Positions 7,700 through 14,803 are shown, numbered from the stretch's first letter. The stretch is DNA of 21,825 nt from Actinomycetota bacterium (GCA_013821525.1 JACDGR010000015.1:1-21825); one strand, 5' to 3'. Numbers and translations: made by a program. Notes: generated by a model from the sequence alone, not told the origin.

Positions 7700-8070
7700 G
7701 CGCCGATCTAGTCGCGCAGTATCGTGACGGGCTTCGCGCGGCAGCGGCGCGCCAGGTTCGGGCGCGCGAGCGGCGGCGGCGCACGAGCATCACCGTTGCA
7801 ATCGTCTTTTCGGCGCTGTTCCTGGTGAGCGGCGCAGTCGCCGCGCAGCAGGGTCATTGGCTCGACACCGTTTCAAGCCCGATCCAGATCCACATGCGCT
7901 GGGGCGGTCATCGCGCGCGGGGATGGTCGGACCGCATCACAGCGGTTTGCGTGCGGCGCGTGCGGCCGGTCGTGCGCGGCACGCGCATTTCTGTCACCGG
8001 GCATGCCGCGCCCTGCGAGAGCATCGTGGTGACCGGGGCCGAACCCGCGCACCGCAGCGGGCATAAGTAA
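7696..8070 (+). CDS. Small single-pass membrane protein, putative anti-sigma partner
   Basis: 124 residues. A basic cytoplasmic N-terminus (1-30, ending RARERRRR) is followed by one membrane helix (31-50) and an outer region of about 70 residues. The outer region has two cysteines (in ITAVCVRRVRP and HAAPCESIVV) and beta-strand-like segments. The GTG start overlaps the sigma-2 stop by four bases, so the proteins are made together and this one is the natural candidate for controlling it. No zinc anti-sigma motif is present. I do not recognise the family. The permease gene begins about 57 bp downstream on the same strand and may be co-transcribed. Confidence 0.68.
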   Translation: MSADLVAQYRDGLRAAAARQVRARERRRRTSITVAIVFSALFLVSGAVAAQQGHWLDTVSSPIQIHMRWGGHRARGWSDRITAVCVRRVRPVVRGTRISVTGHAAPCESIVVTGAEPAHRSGHK

Positions 8071-8127
8071 CCGAGCCCGCGAAGTTCGCCGAAATGATTC
8101 GAGCGCGATGAGGTCGAGATCGTCGTC

Positions 8128-9201
8128 GTGGCAGCTCCTTTGATGGCACAAAAGGGATCCACCGACTCGGCGCGCGGGGCGCACGACCCGTCTGCGCTCG
8201 GCGGCTCCTCGCCTAGCGAGTGGCGTCTTGTTTGGCGGCGGTTCAGGCGTGATCGGGTCGCCTTCGTCGCACTGCTGACTCTCTGCGCTGTTGTGGCCGC
8301 CTGCTTCGTTGCTGAGCCCGCGCTGGAAGTGTTGCTCGGACACGACGGAAGCCAGCCGATCCCTGCTGCCGTCGATGTCAATCTGAACCCAGCAGGCCCC
8401 TTCACGCGAGTCGCCTACACCGCACCCGACGGCAGCGCGCATCAAGCCCTTCTCCTCCTTGGCGCTGATGGGCCCCTTGGCCGCGATGAGTTGCTTCGCC
8501 TTCTAGCGGGTGGTCGCGTGTCGCTGGAGATCGCGTTTATCGCAAGTGCGATCGCTCTCTTTCTTGGTGTCATTCTTGGCGCGATCGCCGGATATTTCGG
8601 TGGCGTCGCGGATGCGATTGTCAGTCGGCTAACGGAGCTACTGATGTCGTTCCCGCTGCTACTTCTGATGATCGCGCTTGGTCAGACTGTCGCTGCTCGT
8701 TTTGAGAACGTGACGCTGCACGGGCTACTACAACCCGGCGTAGCCGGGCTCGGGCTGATTGTCGGTATCTTCTGTTGGTTCTACCCCGCGCGCCTCGTGC
8801 GAGCGTTAGTCGCCTCGCTCAAGGAACAAGAGTTTGTCGAAGCCGCGCGCATGATCGGTGCCTCCGATGCGCGCATCATCCGTCAGCACCTCGCACCCCA
8901 TGTAACAGGCCCGTTGATCGTCTGGGGAACGCTCGTCGCTTCGGGCGTGATCATCCTAGAGGCGTCGCTCTCGGTATTGAACTTCGGCGTTCGACTTGGC
9001 ACAGCGAGCTGGGGCAATCTCCTCGCCTCGAACTGGGGGACACTGCTCGTCTTCGACCCAGGCGCGGCAGATGGCGGCATCTACCCAAAGCCGCCTCTTC
9101 TGATGGTGTGGCCCGCGCTCATCCTGTTCGTAACTGTCCTGTCGCTCGCTCTTGCCGGAGACGGGCTTCGCTCAGCCCTTAGCCCCAAAGAGGGCGTCTA
9201 G
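8128..9201 (+). CDS. DppC/OppC-like ABC transporter permease (pair 1)
   Basis: 357 residues from GTG 8128, or 352 from ATG 8143; neither start has a strong ribosome binding site. The N-terminal OppC_N segment (WRRFRRDRVAFVALLTL) leads into the first membrane helix. After an outer loop comes the typical LGADGPLGRDELLRLLAGGR stretch and the five-helix permease core. The cytoplasmic EAA loop that docks the ATPase is intact (EAARMIGASDARIIRQHL, about 238-255). The family moves di- or oligopeptides or nickel across the membrane as a heterodimer with a DppB-type subunit, which is the next gene. The order C before B is the reverse of the usual dppBC order, and neither the DppD/F ATPases nor a binding protein is encoded nearby. 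Confidence 0.9.
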   Translation: MAAPLMAQKGSTDSARGAHDPSALGGSSPSEWRLVWRRFRRDRVAFVALLTLCAVVAACFVAEPALEVLLGHDGSQPIPAAVDVNLNPAGPFTRVAYTAPDGSAHQALLLLGADGPLGRDELLRLLAGGRVSLEIAFIASAIALFLGVILGAIAGYFGGVADAIVSRLTELLMSFPLLLLMIALGQTVAARFENVTLHGLLQPGVAGLGLIVGIFCWFYPARLVRALVASLKEQEFVEAARMIGASDARIIRQHLAPHVTGPLIVWGTLVASGVIILEASLSVLNFGVRLGTASWGNLLASNWGTLLVFDPGAADGGIYPKPPLLMVWPALILFVTVLSLALAGDGLRSALSPKEGV

Positions 9202-10803
9202 ATGTTCAGCTTCGCCGCGCGGCGCGCTCTCTCTGGCCTCCTCCTGATCGTGTCGCTGACCTTCCTGACATACGTCGTCTTCAACACGATCCCCACAAAC
9301 CCGGCGTGCCTGGTGGTGGAATGTGGGCCACACACAACGACATCAGACGCCGACATCAGAGCGGCCGACCATCGCCTCGGCATCGATCGCTCGGTGTTCG
9401 TCCAGTACGGATCGTTTGTCTGGAAGCTCGTGCGCCATGGGTCGCTTGGAACTTCATGGACGCAAGGGAGAAGCGTTCGAAGCGAGATCACGTCCGCATT
9501 GCCGATCACTGCGTCACTTGTTGCAGGCGGCATGGTGTTGATGCTCGCACTCGCGCTCGCGCTCGGCTGCTTCTCCGCGACCCGAGCACGCTCGGTTCCT
9601 GATCGAGGCTTGCTCGCTCTCAGCGTTGTTGGCCTTGCCGTGCATCCCTTCGTTTTGGCGATCGGACTGCGCAACTTCTTCTCACACTCGCTTGGGTTGC
9701 CCGAATCGCGCTACTGCCCACTCGCAGCGGCCTATGGATGCAACGGCGTCTCGTCCTGGGCGTCGCATCTTGTTGTCCCCTGGATCGTCTTCGCGCTTCT
9801 TTTTCTTCCTCTCTACATGCGCATGATCCGCGCACGCTTACTTGAGACGTTGAACGAGCCGTGGATCGCCACAGCGCGGGCGAAGGGAGCGTCAGAGCCG
9901 CGCGTCGTCCTTGGACACGCGCTTCGAAACGCTATGGGGCCGGTGCTGCCGCTGATTGCCATTGACGCCGGGACGGCGCTTACGGCCGCCATCTATATCG
10001 AGACGGTCTTCGGTCTTCCTGGCCTCGGACATCTCGCCGTCGAGGCGTTCAGCGGCCAGAGCGGCGGCTATGACCTTCCGCTCACTGCCGGGCTCGTCAC
10101 CACAGTCGGTGCCTTTGTCGTTGCACTCAACCTGCTCGCCGATGTAGCGGGCGCGTGGCTTGACCCGCGCCTTCGACTGCGAAGGAAAGGACAAATGGAC
10201 ATCGCTCTGATAGCTCGACGCCCTCGTGTCCGTATCGGCCTTGCAGTAGCTGGCACCTTGGTGATTGCGGTTGGCGCTTATGCCCTTGGCAAGTCCAACA
10301 CCAACACCAAAGTTCCGGTCTCAACGCTCAAGACCTACCCGCTGCAGTTCGTCGACGCCTTTGCTCTCCCCCGTGACACGGGCCAGGGGCGAATCCGAAC
10401 CCGCGTCACAAAGTTCGAGATCTCAGCCGCCGGTTGGCGGGTCTATGCCTCGATGACAAACGACAGTGACCACCCACTTCGCATCACTCAACCTCACCTA
10501 CCGCCGGGTTACAGCATCGTCTATCCGCAAGAAGGAATGTCTCTGGTCGTCGAGCCCTCTGCTGCTGACCGCTCCGCGGGGATCGGCTACGAGATCCTCG
10601 CTGCAAAGAGTTTCAACCCGCCCCTACCCGCCCTGCTTCAGCCCCACCAGCGCTGGGCTGGATCGTTCGCGGGTGACAGCTCCGTCCCACGCAACAAGGC
10701 GATGTATGTCGCGTTCGGTTCCTTCTCCCGGACAGACGATCCGGCGCTTCAAGCTGCTCGACCCGAGTCCCGCCTAACCAGCCAAACGATCGAGATCAAA
10801 TGA
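9202..10803 (+). CDS. DppB/OppB-like permease fused to beta-rich extracytoplasmic protein
   Basis: 533 residues in one uninterrupted frame, starting at the ATG directly after the preceding stop. Residues 1-331 are a complete DppB-type permease: first helix at LLLIVSLTFLTYVVF, an outer loop with two cysteines (YCPL...YGC), the EAA loop ATARAKGASEPRVVLGHALR, then IETVFGLPGLGH, and the usual family ending AWLDPRLRLRRK. Residues 332-533 add a new membrane helix (RIGLAVAGTLVIAVGAYALGK) and an outer domain matching the free-standing protein at 1338-1949 nearly end to end. Because DppB ends in the cytoplasm, an added helix would correctly place the extra domain outside. Met332 has a good ribosome binding site, so a separate C-terminal product may also be made. 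Normal DppB proteins are about 310-340 residues. Confidence 0.88.
   Translation: MFSFAARRALSGLLLIVSLTFLTYVVFNTIPTNPACLVVECGPHTTTSDADIRAADHRLGIDRSVFVQYGSFVWKLVRHGSLGTSWTQGRSVRSEITSALPITASLVAGGMVLMLALALALGCFSATRARSVPDRGLLALSVVGLAVHPFVLAIGLRNFFSHSLGLPESRYCPLAAAYGCNGVSSWASHLVVPWIVFALLFLPLYMRMIRARLLETLNEPWIATARAKGASEPRVVLGHALRNAMGPVLPLIAIDAGTALTAAIYIETVFGLPGLGHLAVEAFSGQSGGYDLPLTAGLVTTVGAFVVALNLLADVAGAWLDPRLRLRRKGQMDIALIARRPRVRIGLAVAGTLVIAVGAYALGKSNTNTKVPVSTLKTYPLQFVDAFALPRDTGQGRIRTRVTKFEISAAGWRVYASMTNDSDHPLRITQPHLPPGYSIVYPQEGMSLVVEPSAADRSAGIGYEILAAKSFNPPLPALLQPHQRWAGSFAGDSSVPRNKAMYVAFGSFSRTDDPALQAARPESRLTSQTIEIK
10182..10191 (+). promoter_or_regulatory. Internal Shine-Dalgarno within the permease fusion
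   Basis: AAGGAAAGGA precedes an in-frame ATG at 10195; its first AAGGA lies eight bases from the ATG. It sits exactly at the domain junction, so it is probably the original ribosome binding site of the second gene, retained after loss of the dppB stop codon. Confidence 0.55.
10195..10803 (+). CDS. Internal in-frame gene: extracytoplasmic protein (paralogue 2)
   Basis: This is the C-terminal 202 codons of the permease fusion, listed separately because an ATG with a good ribosome binding site (10182-10191) begins exactly where homology to the protein at 1338-1949 (203 residues) begins. It has the same anchor helix and the same strand order: WRVYASMTNDS, YPQEGMSLVVEPS, ILAAKSFNPPLP, RWAGSFAGDSS, AMYVAFGSF. 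Whether the cell makes the fusion, this short product, or both cannot be told from sequence. If ribosomes fail to initiate here, only the fusion exists. Confidence 0.45.
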   Translation: MDIALIARRPRVRIGLAVAGTLVIAVGAYALGKSNTNTKVPVSTLKTYPLQFVDAFALPRDTGQGRIRTRVTKFEISAAGWRVYASMTNDSDHPLRITQPHLPPGYSIVYPQEGMSLVVEPSAADRSAGIGYEILAAKSFNPPLPALLQPHQRWAGSFAGDSSVPRNKAMYVAFGSFSRTDDPALQAARPESRLTSQTIEIK

Positions 10804-10925
10804 GCCACGATGGTCATTGCGGAAAGTAAATGACACAGCTGTCGCTGCTTCGCCTCACGCTTAGAGAACGTTAGCCCTGCTGAGCACAAAGCAAGGGAGG
10901 GCGCCCGTGACCCCGGGTGTGATCA

Positions 10926-10942
10926 GCTCGCGCCGCGCGAGC
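10926..10942 (+). other. Perfect 7-bp hairpin before sigma gene 3
   Basis: GCTCGCG, a three-base loop, and CGCGAGC form a perfect GC-rich stem ending two bases before the ATG at 10945. If the mRNA includes it, it would block initiation at that ATG, which suggests the sigma factor starts further in (GTG 10984 or 11002) or that translation is regulated. No T-run follows, so a terminator role is unlikely. Confidence 0.4.
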
Positions 10943-10944
10943 AG

Positions 10945-11526
10945 ATGTGCGGTGGCTCCGATCGCACTAAAGAATCTCGCCTTGTGCCGGGTCTTACTCC
11001 TGTGAAGGGCAGCGAGCGCGCTAAAGCTGGCGCAGAGGTCGACCAGATCGAGGAGATCTACCGGTGTCGTGGCCGTGCGTTTGAGCGCGTGGCGATCGCT
11101 ATTGCCGCAGATGAGGGACTTGGCCTTGATGCCGTGAGCGAGGCTTTCGCTCGCGCTATCAAGTCCCGCAAGGCGTTTCGTGGCGAGGGGTCGCTTGAAG
11201 CGTGGCTCTGGCGGATTCTCATTAATGAGGCGAAACGGCGGGCGACCCGTCGTGAAGTTGCCATAGAGAACATCGAGGCAGGAGCCGCAGACCACGAACC
11301 CCTGGAACGCACTGAGCGTTCCTTCGTTCGCTCCCGCATTGCAGCACTCCCCGAGCAGCAGAGAAACGCGCTTTTCCTTCGCTACTACGCCGATCTTGAC
11401 TACGCAGCGATTGCCTCAACGCTTGGGATCGCCGCGGGGTCGGTGGCGGCCAGCTTGCACGCCGCGCACGGGCGCCTCGCCACAGAACTTGAGGAGGTAA
11501 GACCATGGAAACGATCGATCAAGTAG
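10945..11526 (+). CDS. ECF (sigma-70 family) RNA polymerase sigma factor 3
   Basis: 193 residues from ATG 10945. Homology to sigma factor 1 begins near residue 33 (VDQIEEIYRCRGRAFERVA), so GTG 10984 or GTG 11002 are possible shorter starts; none has a clear ribosome binding site. Region 2 contains DAVSEAFARAIKSRKAFRGE and the EAWLWRILINEAKRR helix. Region 4 contains IAALPEQQRNALFLRYY and a helix-turn-helix (YAAIASTLGIAAGSVAASLH). It overlaps the following membrane-protein gene by 22 bases. The closeness to sigma factor 1, with a completely different downstream partner, suggests duplication of the sigma gene followed by partner replacement. Upstream, 10804-10944 holds only short inverted repeats. 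Confidence 0.88.
   Translation: MCGGSDRTKESRLVPGLTPVKGSERAKAGAEVDQIEEIYRCRGRAFERVAIAIAADEGLGLDAVSEAFARAIKSRKAFRGEGSLEAWLWRILINEAKRRATRREVAIENIEAGAADHEPLERTERSFVRSRIAALPEQQRNALFLRYYADLDYAAIASTLGIAAGSVAASLHAAHGRLATELEEVRPWKRSIK
11491..11498 (+). promoter_or_regulatory. Strong Shine-Dalgarno GAGGAGGT
   Basis: GAGGAGGT with six bases to the ATG at 11505. It lies inside the 3' end of sigma gene 3 and fixes the start of the overlapping membrane-protein gene. Confidence 0.7.
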
Positions 11527-12716
11527 TCCGCAACGCCCTTGATGAGATCTCGCCGCCCCGTGTGGCAGCTCGTCCATGGGAGGCCGTGATCACCGTGCGC
11601 AGCCCGCAAGCGAGGCTCTGGCGGCGCCGACCGCTACTAGCGATGCTCGGCGCCTCCGCAGGTTTGGCCGCGATCATCCTCGCACTCGTTCTCGCGTGGC
11701 CGTTTGGTGGGCAGGGCAACACGAATTTCCTTGATCGCGCAGCGGCGGCCATCGGTAGCGGCCCTGTTCTACACGTCACGATCGAGAGTGGCTTTGGCGC
11801 GACAGTCGTAGACCTGAAGACGGGCACGCATTCGTTCGTTCATGGCAGCGAGGAGCTGTGGTTCGATCCCACGCGCGGCGTCCGTGACCTGACAAGCTTT
11901 CGTGGCGTCGTTCAAGGGGACGTGACCTACAAGAGCGGCCGCGTCGCCTACCTCGATAAGACGCTCAGCTTTCTTGCCATCGGATATCGCCAAGCCCTCA
12001 GGAACGGCACCGCGCGCATCCTCGGCAACGCGACGATAAACGGGAGTCCCGTTACCTGGATCCGCATCGACACGCAGATGCTTCCCGACACAAGCGACGG
12101 GAAGCTCCATGAATGGGCGCACGACGTGGCCGTCTCAAACGACACGTTCAAGCCAGTTGCGACGCGCGAGACCCGCGACGGCGAACTCAGCCCCGACGGA
12201 ATCTCGACAATCGCCTCGATCGAAACACTCCCCTCTGGCTCAGGCGACTTCACGAAGCCGAACCCGACACAGAACGAAGTCTCGTCGTTCGCACGGACGG
12301 GCTCGCTTTCGATCAGCCAGGCGACGAAGCTGCTCGGGCAAGCTCCCCTGACCGCCGGGCGGGAGGTGTTCGGGCTGAAGCTTTCGCGCATCGCAAAAGA
12401 GGTGCGACGGCAAGGGCTCGACCGGGCGACTGGACAGTGGAAGACAACCCACGAAGGCATCACGCTTTACTACGGCGAGCCATCAGGCGGCGGTATTGGA
12501 GTTCCGCCACCGACGGGCAGGTATCTCCAGGTTGCAGAGACGAAGACTCCCGACCTCGGATTCATCCGCGGTGTGCGCGGCTACTTCCCTCCCGAGGGCG
12601 AGCTACTCACCTTCGGCGGCCACTACGGCCTCATGCAACGAGACGGGATCTACGTGTCCATCGAAGCCTCGGATGAGCAGCTACTTGTCCAGGGCGCTCG
12701 GAGGCTCGCCGGATGA
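11505..12716 (+). CDS. Sigma-linked membrane protein with LolA/RseB-like outer region
   Basis: 403 residues. The cytoplasmic N-terminus (1-42) has no zinc anti-sigma motif. One membrane helix (about 44-65) is followed by an outer region. About 70-250 shows the order of strands typical of LolA/RseB/MucB-like lipid- or lipoprotein-sensing folds: GPVLHVTIES, VVDLKTGTHSFVHG, EELWFDPTRGVRDL, GRVAYLDK, then GNATINGSPVTWIRI and a VAVSNDTFKPVATRE strand. RseB-type proteins sense envelope stress for anti-sigma factors, so this may combine anchor and sensor. The C-terminal 130 residues (QATKLLGQAPLTAGREVFG onward) form a second unrecognised domain. Context (22-base overlap with the sigma gene, strong ribosome binding site) supports a role in controlling it; the fold assignment is inference. 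Confidence 0.8.
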   Translation: METIDQVVRNALDEISPPRVAARPWEAVITVRSPQARLWRRRPLLAMLGASAGLAAIILALVLAWPFGGQGNTNFLDRAAAAIGSGPVLHVTIESGFGATVVDLKTGTHSFVHGSEELWFDPTRGVRDLTSFRGVVQGDVTYKSGRVAYLDKTLSFLAIGYRQALRNGTARILGNATINGSPVTWIRIDTQMLPDTSDGKLHEWAHDVAVSNDTFKPVATRETRDGELSPDGISTIASIETLPSGSGDFTKPNPTQNEVSSFARTGSLSISQATKLLGQAPLTAGREVFGLKLSRIAKEVRRQGLDRATGQWKTTHEGITLYYGEPSGGGIGVPPPTGRYLQVAETKTPDLGFIRGVRGYFPPEGELLTFGGHYGLMQRDGIYVSIEASDEQLLVQGARRLAG

Positions 12717-12785
12717 GTTGTCCCACGGACTTCTCAGGCGAAGATTGATTTCACGCGAAACGGACTTCCGACAAAGCTAGCGACG

Positions 12786-12791
12786 TATAAC
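12786..12791 (+). promoter_or_regulatory. -10 box TATAAC of a likely leaderless gene
   Basis: TATAAC ends seven bases before the ATG at 12799, and no Shine-Dalgarno sequence is present. This spacing puts the transcription start at the start codon. It is the only promoter-like signal in the 82-bp gap after the sigma-3 operon. Confidence 0.5.
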
Positions 12792-12798
12792 GATCCAG

Positions 12799-13231
12799 AT
12801 GCGCCTTCTCCTAGTATCGCTCGCCCTCCCGCTCGCGCTTGTCTTTACAAGCAGCGCCTCCGCAGGCATCAGCGTCGATGCCGTGACGCCTCACTCTGTC
12901 CGAGCCGGGGAGACCTTGCGGCTCCGCGTGAGTGCAGGACTACGCCTATGGCAGAAGATCCCGCTCTTTCTCGTTCCCTCTTCTCTCGCGCTGCGCCCCC
13001 GGCCCTGCGGCCGCCGCGGCATCTGCGAGCCGAAAGTTTCCGGGCCGCCAAACGGCGGCGGCTACATCCGAAATCAGCTTCCGAAAGGTGCGTGTGCAGC
13101 GACTTGAGATAAAGATTCCGCGGCTCTCCCCCGGCCGCTACGAGGTCGCCTTCTACTGCGGCGTTTGCTACCACGGGCCGGGCGGCAGCCTAATCTCGAC
13201 TCCGACCCGAGCGTTCAAGATTGTTCGCTAG
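12799..13231 (+). pseudogene. Secreted beta-sandwich protein interrupted by a +1 frameshift
   Basis: A signal peptide (MRLLLVSLALPLALVFTSSA, cleavage after SASA) begins a protein reading ISVDAVTPHSVRAGETLRLR, then LRLWQKIPLFLVP and CGRRGIC, to about position 13071. The frame then dies after GGYIRNQLPKGACAAT. The next frame continues the expected protein: ISFRKVRVQRLEIKIPRLSP, GRYEVAFYCGVCYHGPGGSL, ISTPTRAFKIV. Skipping one A in the AAA run at 13071-13073 joins the halves as ...GGYIR-ISFRKV..., giving about 143 residues. The joined product resembles small exported actinobacterial proteins with a 'YCG.CY.GPGGSL' motif. Either the gene is broken, the sequence has an extra base, or a frameshift is used. 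A leaderless promoter lies upstream, and the next gene starts inside its 3' end. Confidence 0.7.
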
Positions 13232-13745
13232 CCAGTTCCGCAAACACCTACTCGTCGCCGCACTACTCGCGCTACTTGTCGTTGGCACAACCGTCGCAGC
13301 GCCAGGGTTCCGTGTTGTCCAATCACATGGCATCAGGCTGACGCTCCCGGCGGGGTGGGCACCCCTACCGCCTGCAAGCGCCGGAGCGGTGTTCGACCCA
13401 AAGACACTGCTCGTCGTCGGAACACACGGGGTGAAAGCGAGATCGAGCCACTGTCAGATAGCCGCCTACCGCATTCCGGTTGCCGGTGCGGTTGTCGTTG
13501 TGGTCGGCTGGGATTCACTCAAATACAGCGGTGCGAAGGGCGCCATACAGGGCCGCGCGCCGCTGGCGAAGCTCGTTCGGGTTCGTCATCCGAGCTTTGA
13601 GTGCTTTAACGGTCGAGGTGCCGCAGCCGACCTAGTGCTCAAAGGAAAGGCCTACCAGGTGAATGTCATGGTGGGAGTGCGAGCTTCTCCGCGAGTCATC
13701 GAGCAAGCACTCGCTGTGGGCCGCTCGTTCAACCTCTCCCGATGA
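13221..13745 (+). CDS. Secreted protein of unknown function
   Basis: 174 residues starting at a TTG that overlaps the end of the previous gene by 11 bases, indicating coupling. The N-terminus is a signal peptide or anchor (HLLVAALLALLVVGTTVAA). The mature part reads GIRLTLPAGWAPLPP, then FDPKTLLVVGTHGV, CQIAAYRIPVAGAVVVVVGW, PSFECFNGRGAAADLVLKGK, and AYQVNVMVG with a final helix. Two cysteines (in SSHCQI and SFECFN) may pair. The pattern 'DP.TLLVVGT.G....S.CQIAAYR.P' is one I associate with uncharacterised Thermoleophilia exported proteins. No other start codon is available near the signal peptide, which is why the TTG was chosen. Confidence 0.72.
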   Translation: MFASQFRKHLLVAALLALLVVGTTVAAPGFRVVQSHGIRLTLPAGWAPLPPASAGAVFDPKTLLVVGTHGVKARSSHCQIAAYRIPVAGAVVVVVGWDSLKYSGAKGAIQGRAPLAKLVRVRHPSFECFNGRGAAADLVLKGKAYQVNVMVGVRASPRVIEQALAVGRSFNLSR

Positions 13746-13774
13746 TGCTCGAAAACCGCGACCGCTCAACGACA

Positions 13775-14371
13775 TCAGCGAACCGTTAGCCGGGTAGGAG
13801 GCCAGTAGGTTGCGATCACCCGGCCGATCATCTCCCCGCGCGCCACTGTTCCCCATTTTCGAGAGTCACACGAGCCGCTTCGATCGTCGCCCATCATGAA
13901 GTAGTGACCCGCTGCGATGCGCCTCGGTGGGAGCGTCCCCGCGTCACGGTGTTCGGGTTGGATGTAGCCCTCTCTGAGTCGCCTTGCGTTGATGAACACA
14001 TAGCCCGCTCTCTCCGACCAGATTTCGCCGGGGAGACCGACTAGGCGCTTTACGAATGTTCCGCCGCTGCCGCAGCTCTTCGCCGCGAGCGGAGGCGTGT
14101 GGAAGACGATGATGTCTCCGCGATGGGGCTCCGAGAATCTCAGGCAGATCCGACAAGCAAGCACGCGATCTGAAAACCGGGCCTCGCAATCAAGAGCAGG
14201 CTTTGCGCAGTGAAGAGTTGATTCCATCGAGCCGGAAGGGATCCTGTAGGGATTCACGATCCACGCCTTGACGCCAAGAACGATCCCAATCGCCACAACG
14301 ATCGTCACTAACCAGTCGATCACAACGCGCCACGGCCGCGGCAACCCAGCGGTCAGCCGTCCTATCTTCAT
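13775..14371 (-). CDS. lepB: Signal peptidase I
   Basis: 198 residues, serine protease that removes signal peptides from exported proteins on the outer face of the membrane. One N-terminal membrane helix (about 17-37) is followed by box B, NPYRIPSGSMESTL, with nucleophile Ser48. Box C is RGDIIVFHTP. Box D is GTFVKRLVGLPGE, with the general base Lys108, and box E is GDDRSGSCDSRKWG. All catalytic residues are present. An insert with four cysteines (C55, C62, C73, C76) between the first two boxes is unusual and could bind metal or form disulfides. It is divergent from the PadR/HAAS genes. A -10 box TAGACT lies five bases before the ATG, and a perfect 17-bp dyad covers the expected -35 position, suggesting control by a repressor. 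Confidence 0.93.
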   Translation of the reverse strand: MKIGRLTAGLPRPWRVVIDWLVTIVVAIGIVLGVKAWIVNPYRIPSGSMESTLHCAKPALDCEARFSDRVLACRICLRFSEPHRGDIIVFHTPPLAAKSCGSGGTFVKRLVGLPGEIWSERAGYVFINARRLREGYIQPEHRDAGTLPPRRIAAGHYFMMGDDRSGSCDSRKWGTVARGEMIGRVIATYWPPTRLTVR

Positions 14372-14376
14372 TTAAG

Positions 14377-14382
14377 AGTCTA
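14377..14382 (-). promoter_or_regulatory. -10 box TAGACT of lepB
   Basis: On the minus strand TAGACT is followed by CTTAA and the lepB ATG, so the transcript would be leaderless or nearly so. The same hexamer serves the divergent PadR gene (14471-14476). Confidence 0.45.
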
Positions 14383-14391
14383 GCCCGATAG

Positions 14392-14408
14392 GCATAGATC
14401 ATCTATGC
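14392..14408. promoter_or_regulatory. Perfect dyad GCATAGAT-c-ATCTATGC, candidate operator
   Basis: A 17-bp perfect inverted repeat around a single central base, in the gap between divergent lepB and the PadR-family gene. Relative to the lepB -10 box it occupies the -35 region, where a bound repressor would block RNA polymerase. The minus-strand 16-mer here (TAGATGATCTATGCCT) recurs with one mismatch at 17442 and with further mismatches at 18111. PadR-family dimers bind short dyads near their own genes, so the adjacent regulator is the first candidate ligand; that pairing is inference. Confidence 0.55.
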
Positions 14409-14470
14409 TAGCGCGTCTGATGACGGCTTCTAACCGTTTTGGCGTTCGGTTCCACGCCGCGAGCAGCGCT

Positions 14471-14476
14471 TAGACT
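14471..14476 (+). promoter_or_regulatory. -10 box TAGACT of the PadR gene
   Basis: TAGACT is followed by exactly six bases and the GTG start at 14483, with no Shine-Dalgarno sequence, as expected for a leaderless transcript. Confidence 0.5.
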
Positions 14477-14482
14477 GCATTT

Positions 14483-14803
14483 GTGGGGCGCGAGACCTTC
14501 ACGGGACAGCTTGATCTGCTGCTTCTTGCGGCGCTTCGAGACGAGGAGCGCCACGGTTATGCGGTGATCGAGCACGTTCGGGATACGAGCGCCGGGCGCT
14601 TCGACTACGCCGAGGGGACGGTCTATCCCGCCCTGCGGCGGATGGAGGATGACGGTCTGATCAAGAGCCGCTGGTCGGATAACAGTGGCCGTCGTCGTCG
14701 CCTCTATCGTCTCACCGCCTCCGGCAGACGTGCGCTTCGCGTCCGCGAGGAAGATTGGGCGAGCTTTCGCTCGGGCATTGAGGCAGTGATCAGCGGCGCG
14801 TGA
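14483..14803 (+). CDS. PadR-family transcriptional regulator
   Basis: 106 residues, the size of the compact PadR subfamily 2. The winged-helix domain is complete: LDLLLLAALRDEERHGYAVI, then the recognition segment and wing around EGTVYPALRRMEDDGLIKSR, then RRLYRLTASGRRALRVREED and a dimerisation helix. PadR proteins are usually repressors that respond to small molecules or envelope-active compounds. The GTG start is supported by a -10 box six bases upstream. The stop overlaps the next gene by four bases (GTGA); PadR plus HAAS-domain membrane protein is a recurrent pair. The divergent neighbour is signal peptidase I, with a dyad element between them. Confidence 0.92.
   Translation: MGRETFTGQLDLLLLAALRDEERHGYAVIEHVRDTSAGRFDYAEGTVYPALRRMEDDGLIKSRWSDNSGRRRRLYRLTASGRRALRVREEDWASFRSGIEAVISGA

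Noticed and set aside
8128..10803. Calling the permease pair a complete dipeptide importer (dppBC).
   Set aside because: The ATPase and binding-protein genes are absent and the gene order is reversed, so the substrate and even the transport direction are not supported.
10861..11295. Minus-strand open frame opposite sigma gene 3.
   Set aside because: It mirrors a well-supported sigma factor and its own codon positions show no bias; it is a shadow frame.
14190..14402. Open frame MIYAYRARL... starting at the lepB dyad on the minus strand.
   Set aside because: It runs out of frame through the certain lepB gene. The shared MIYA codons are more simply explained by the repeated dyad element.
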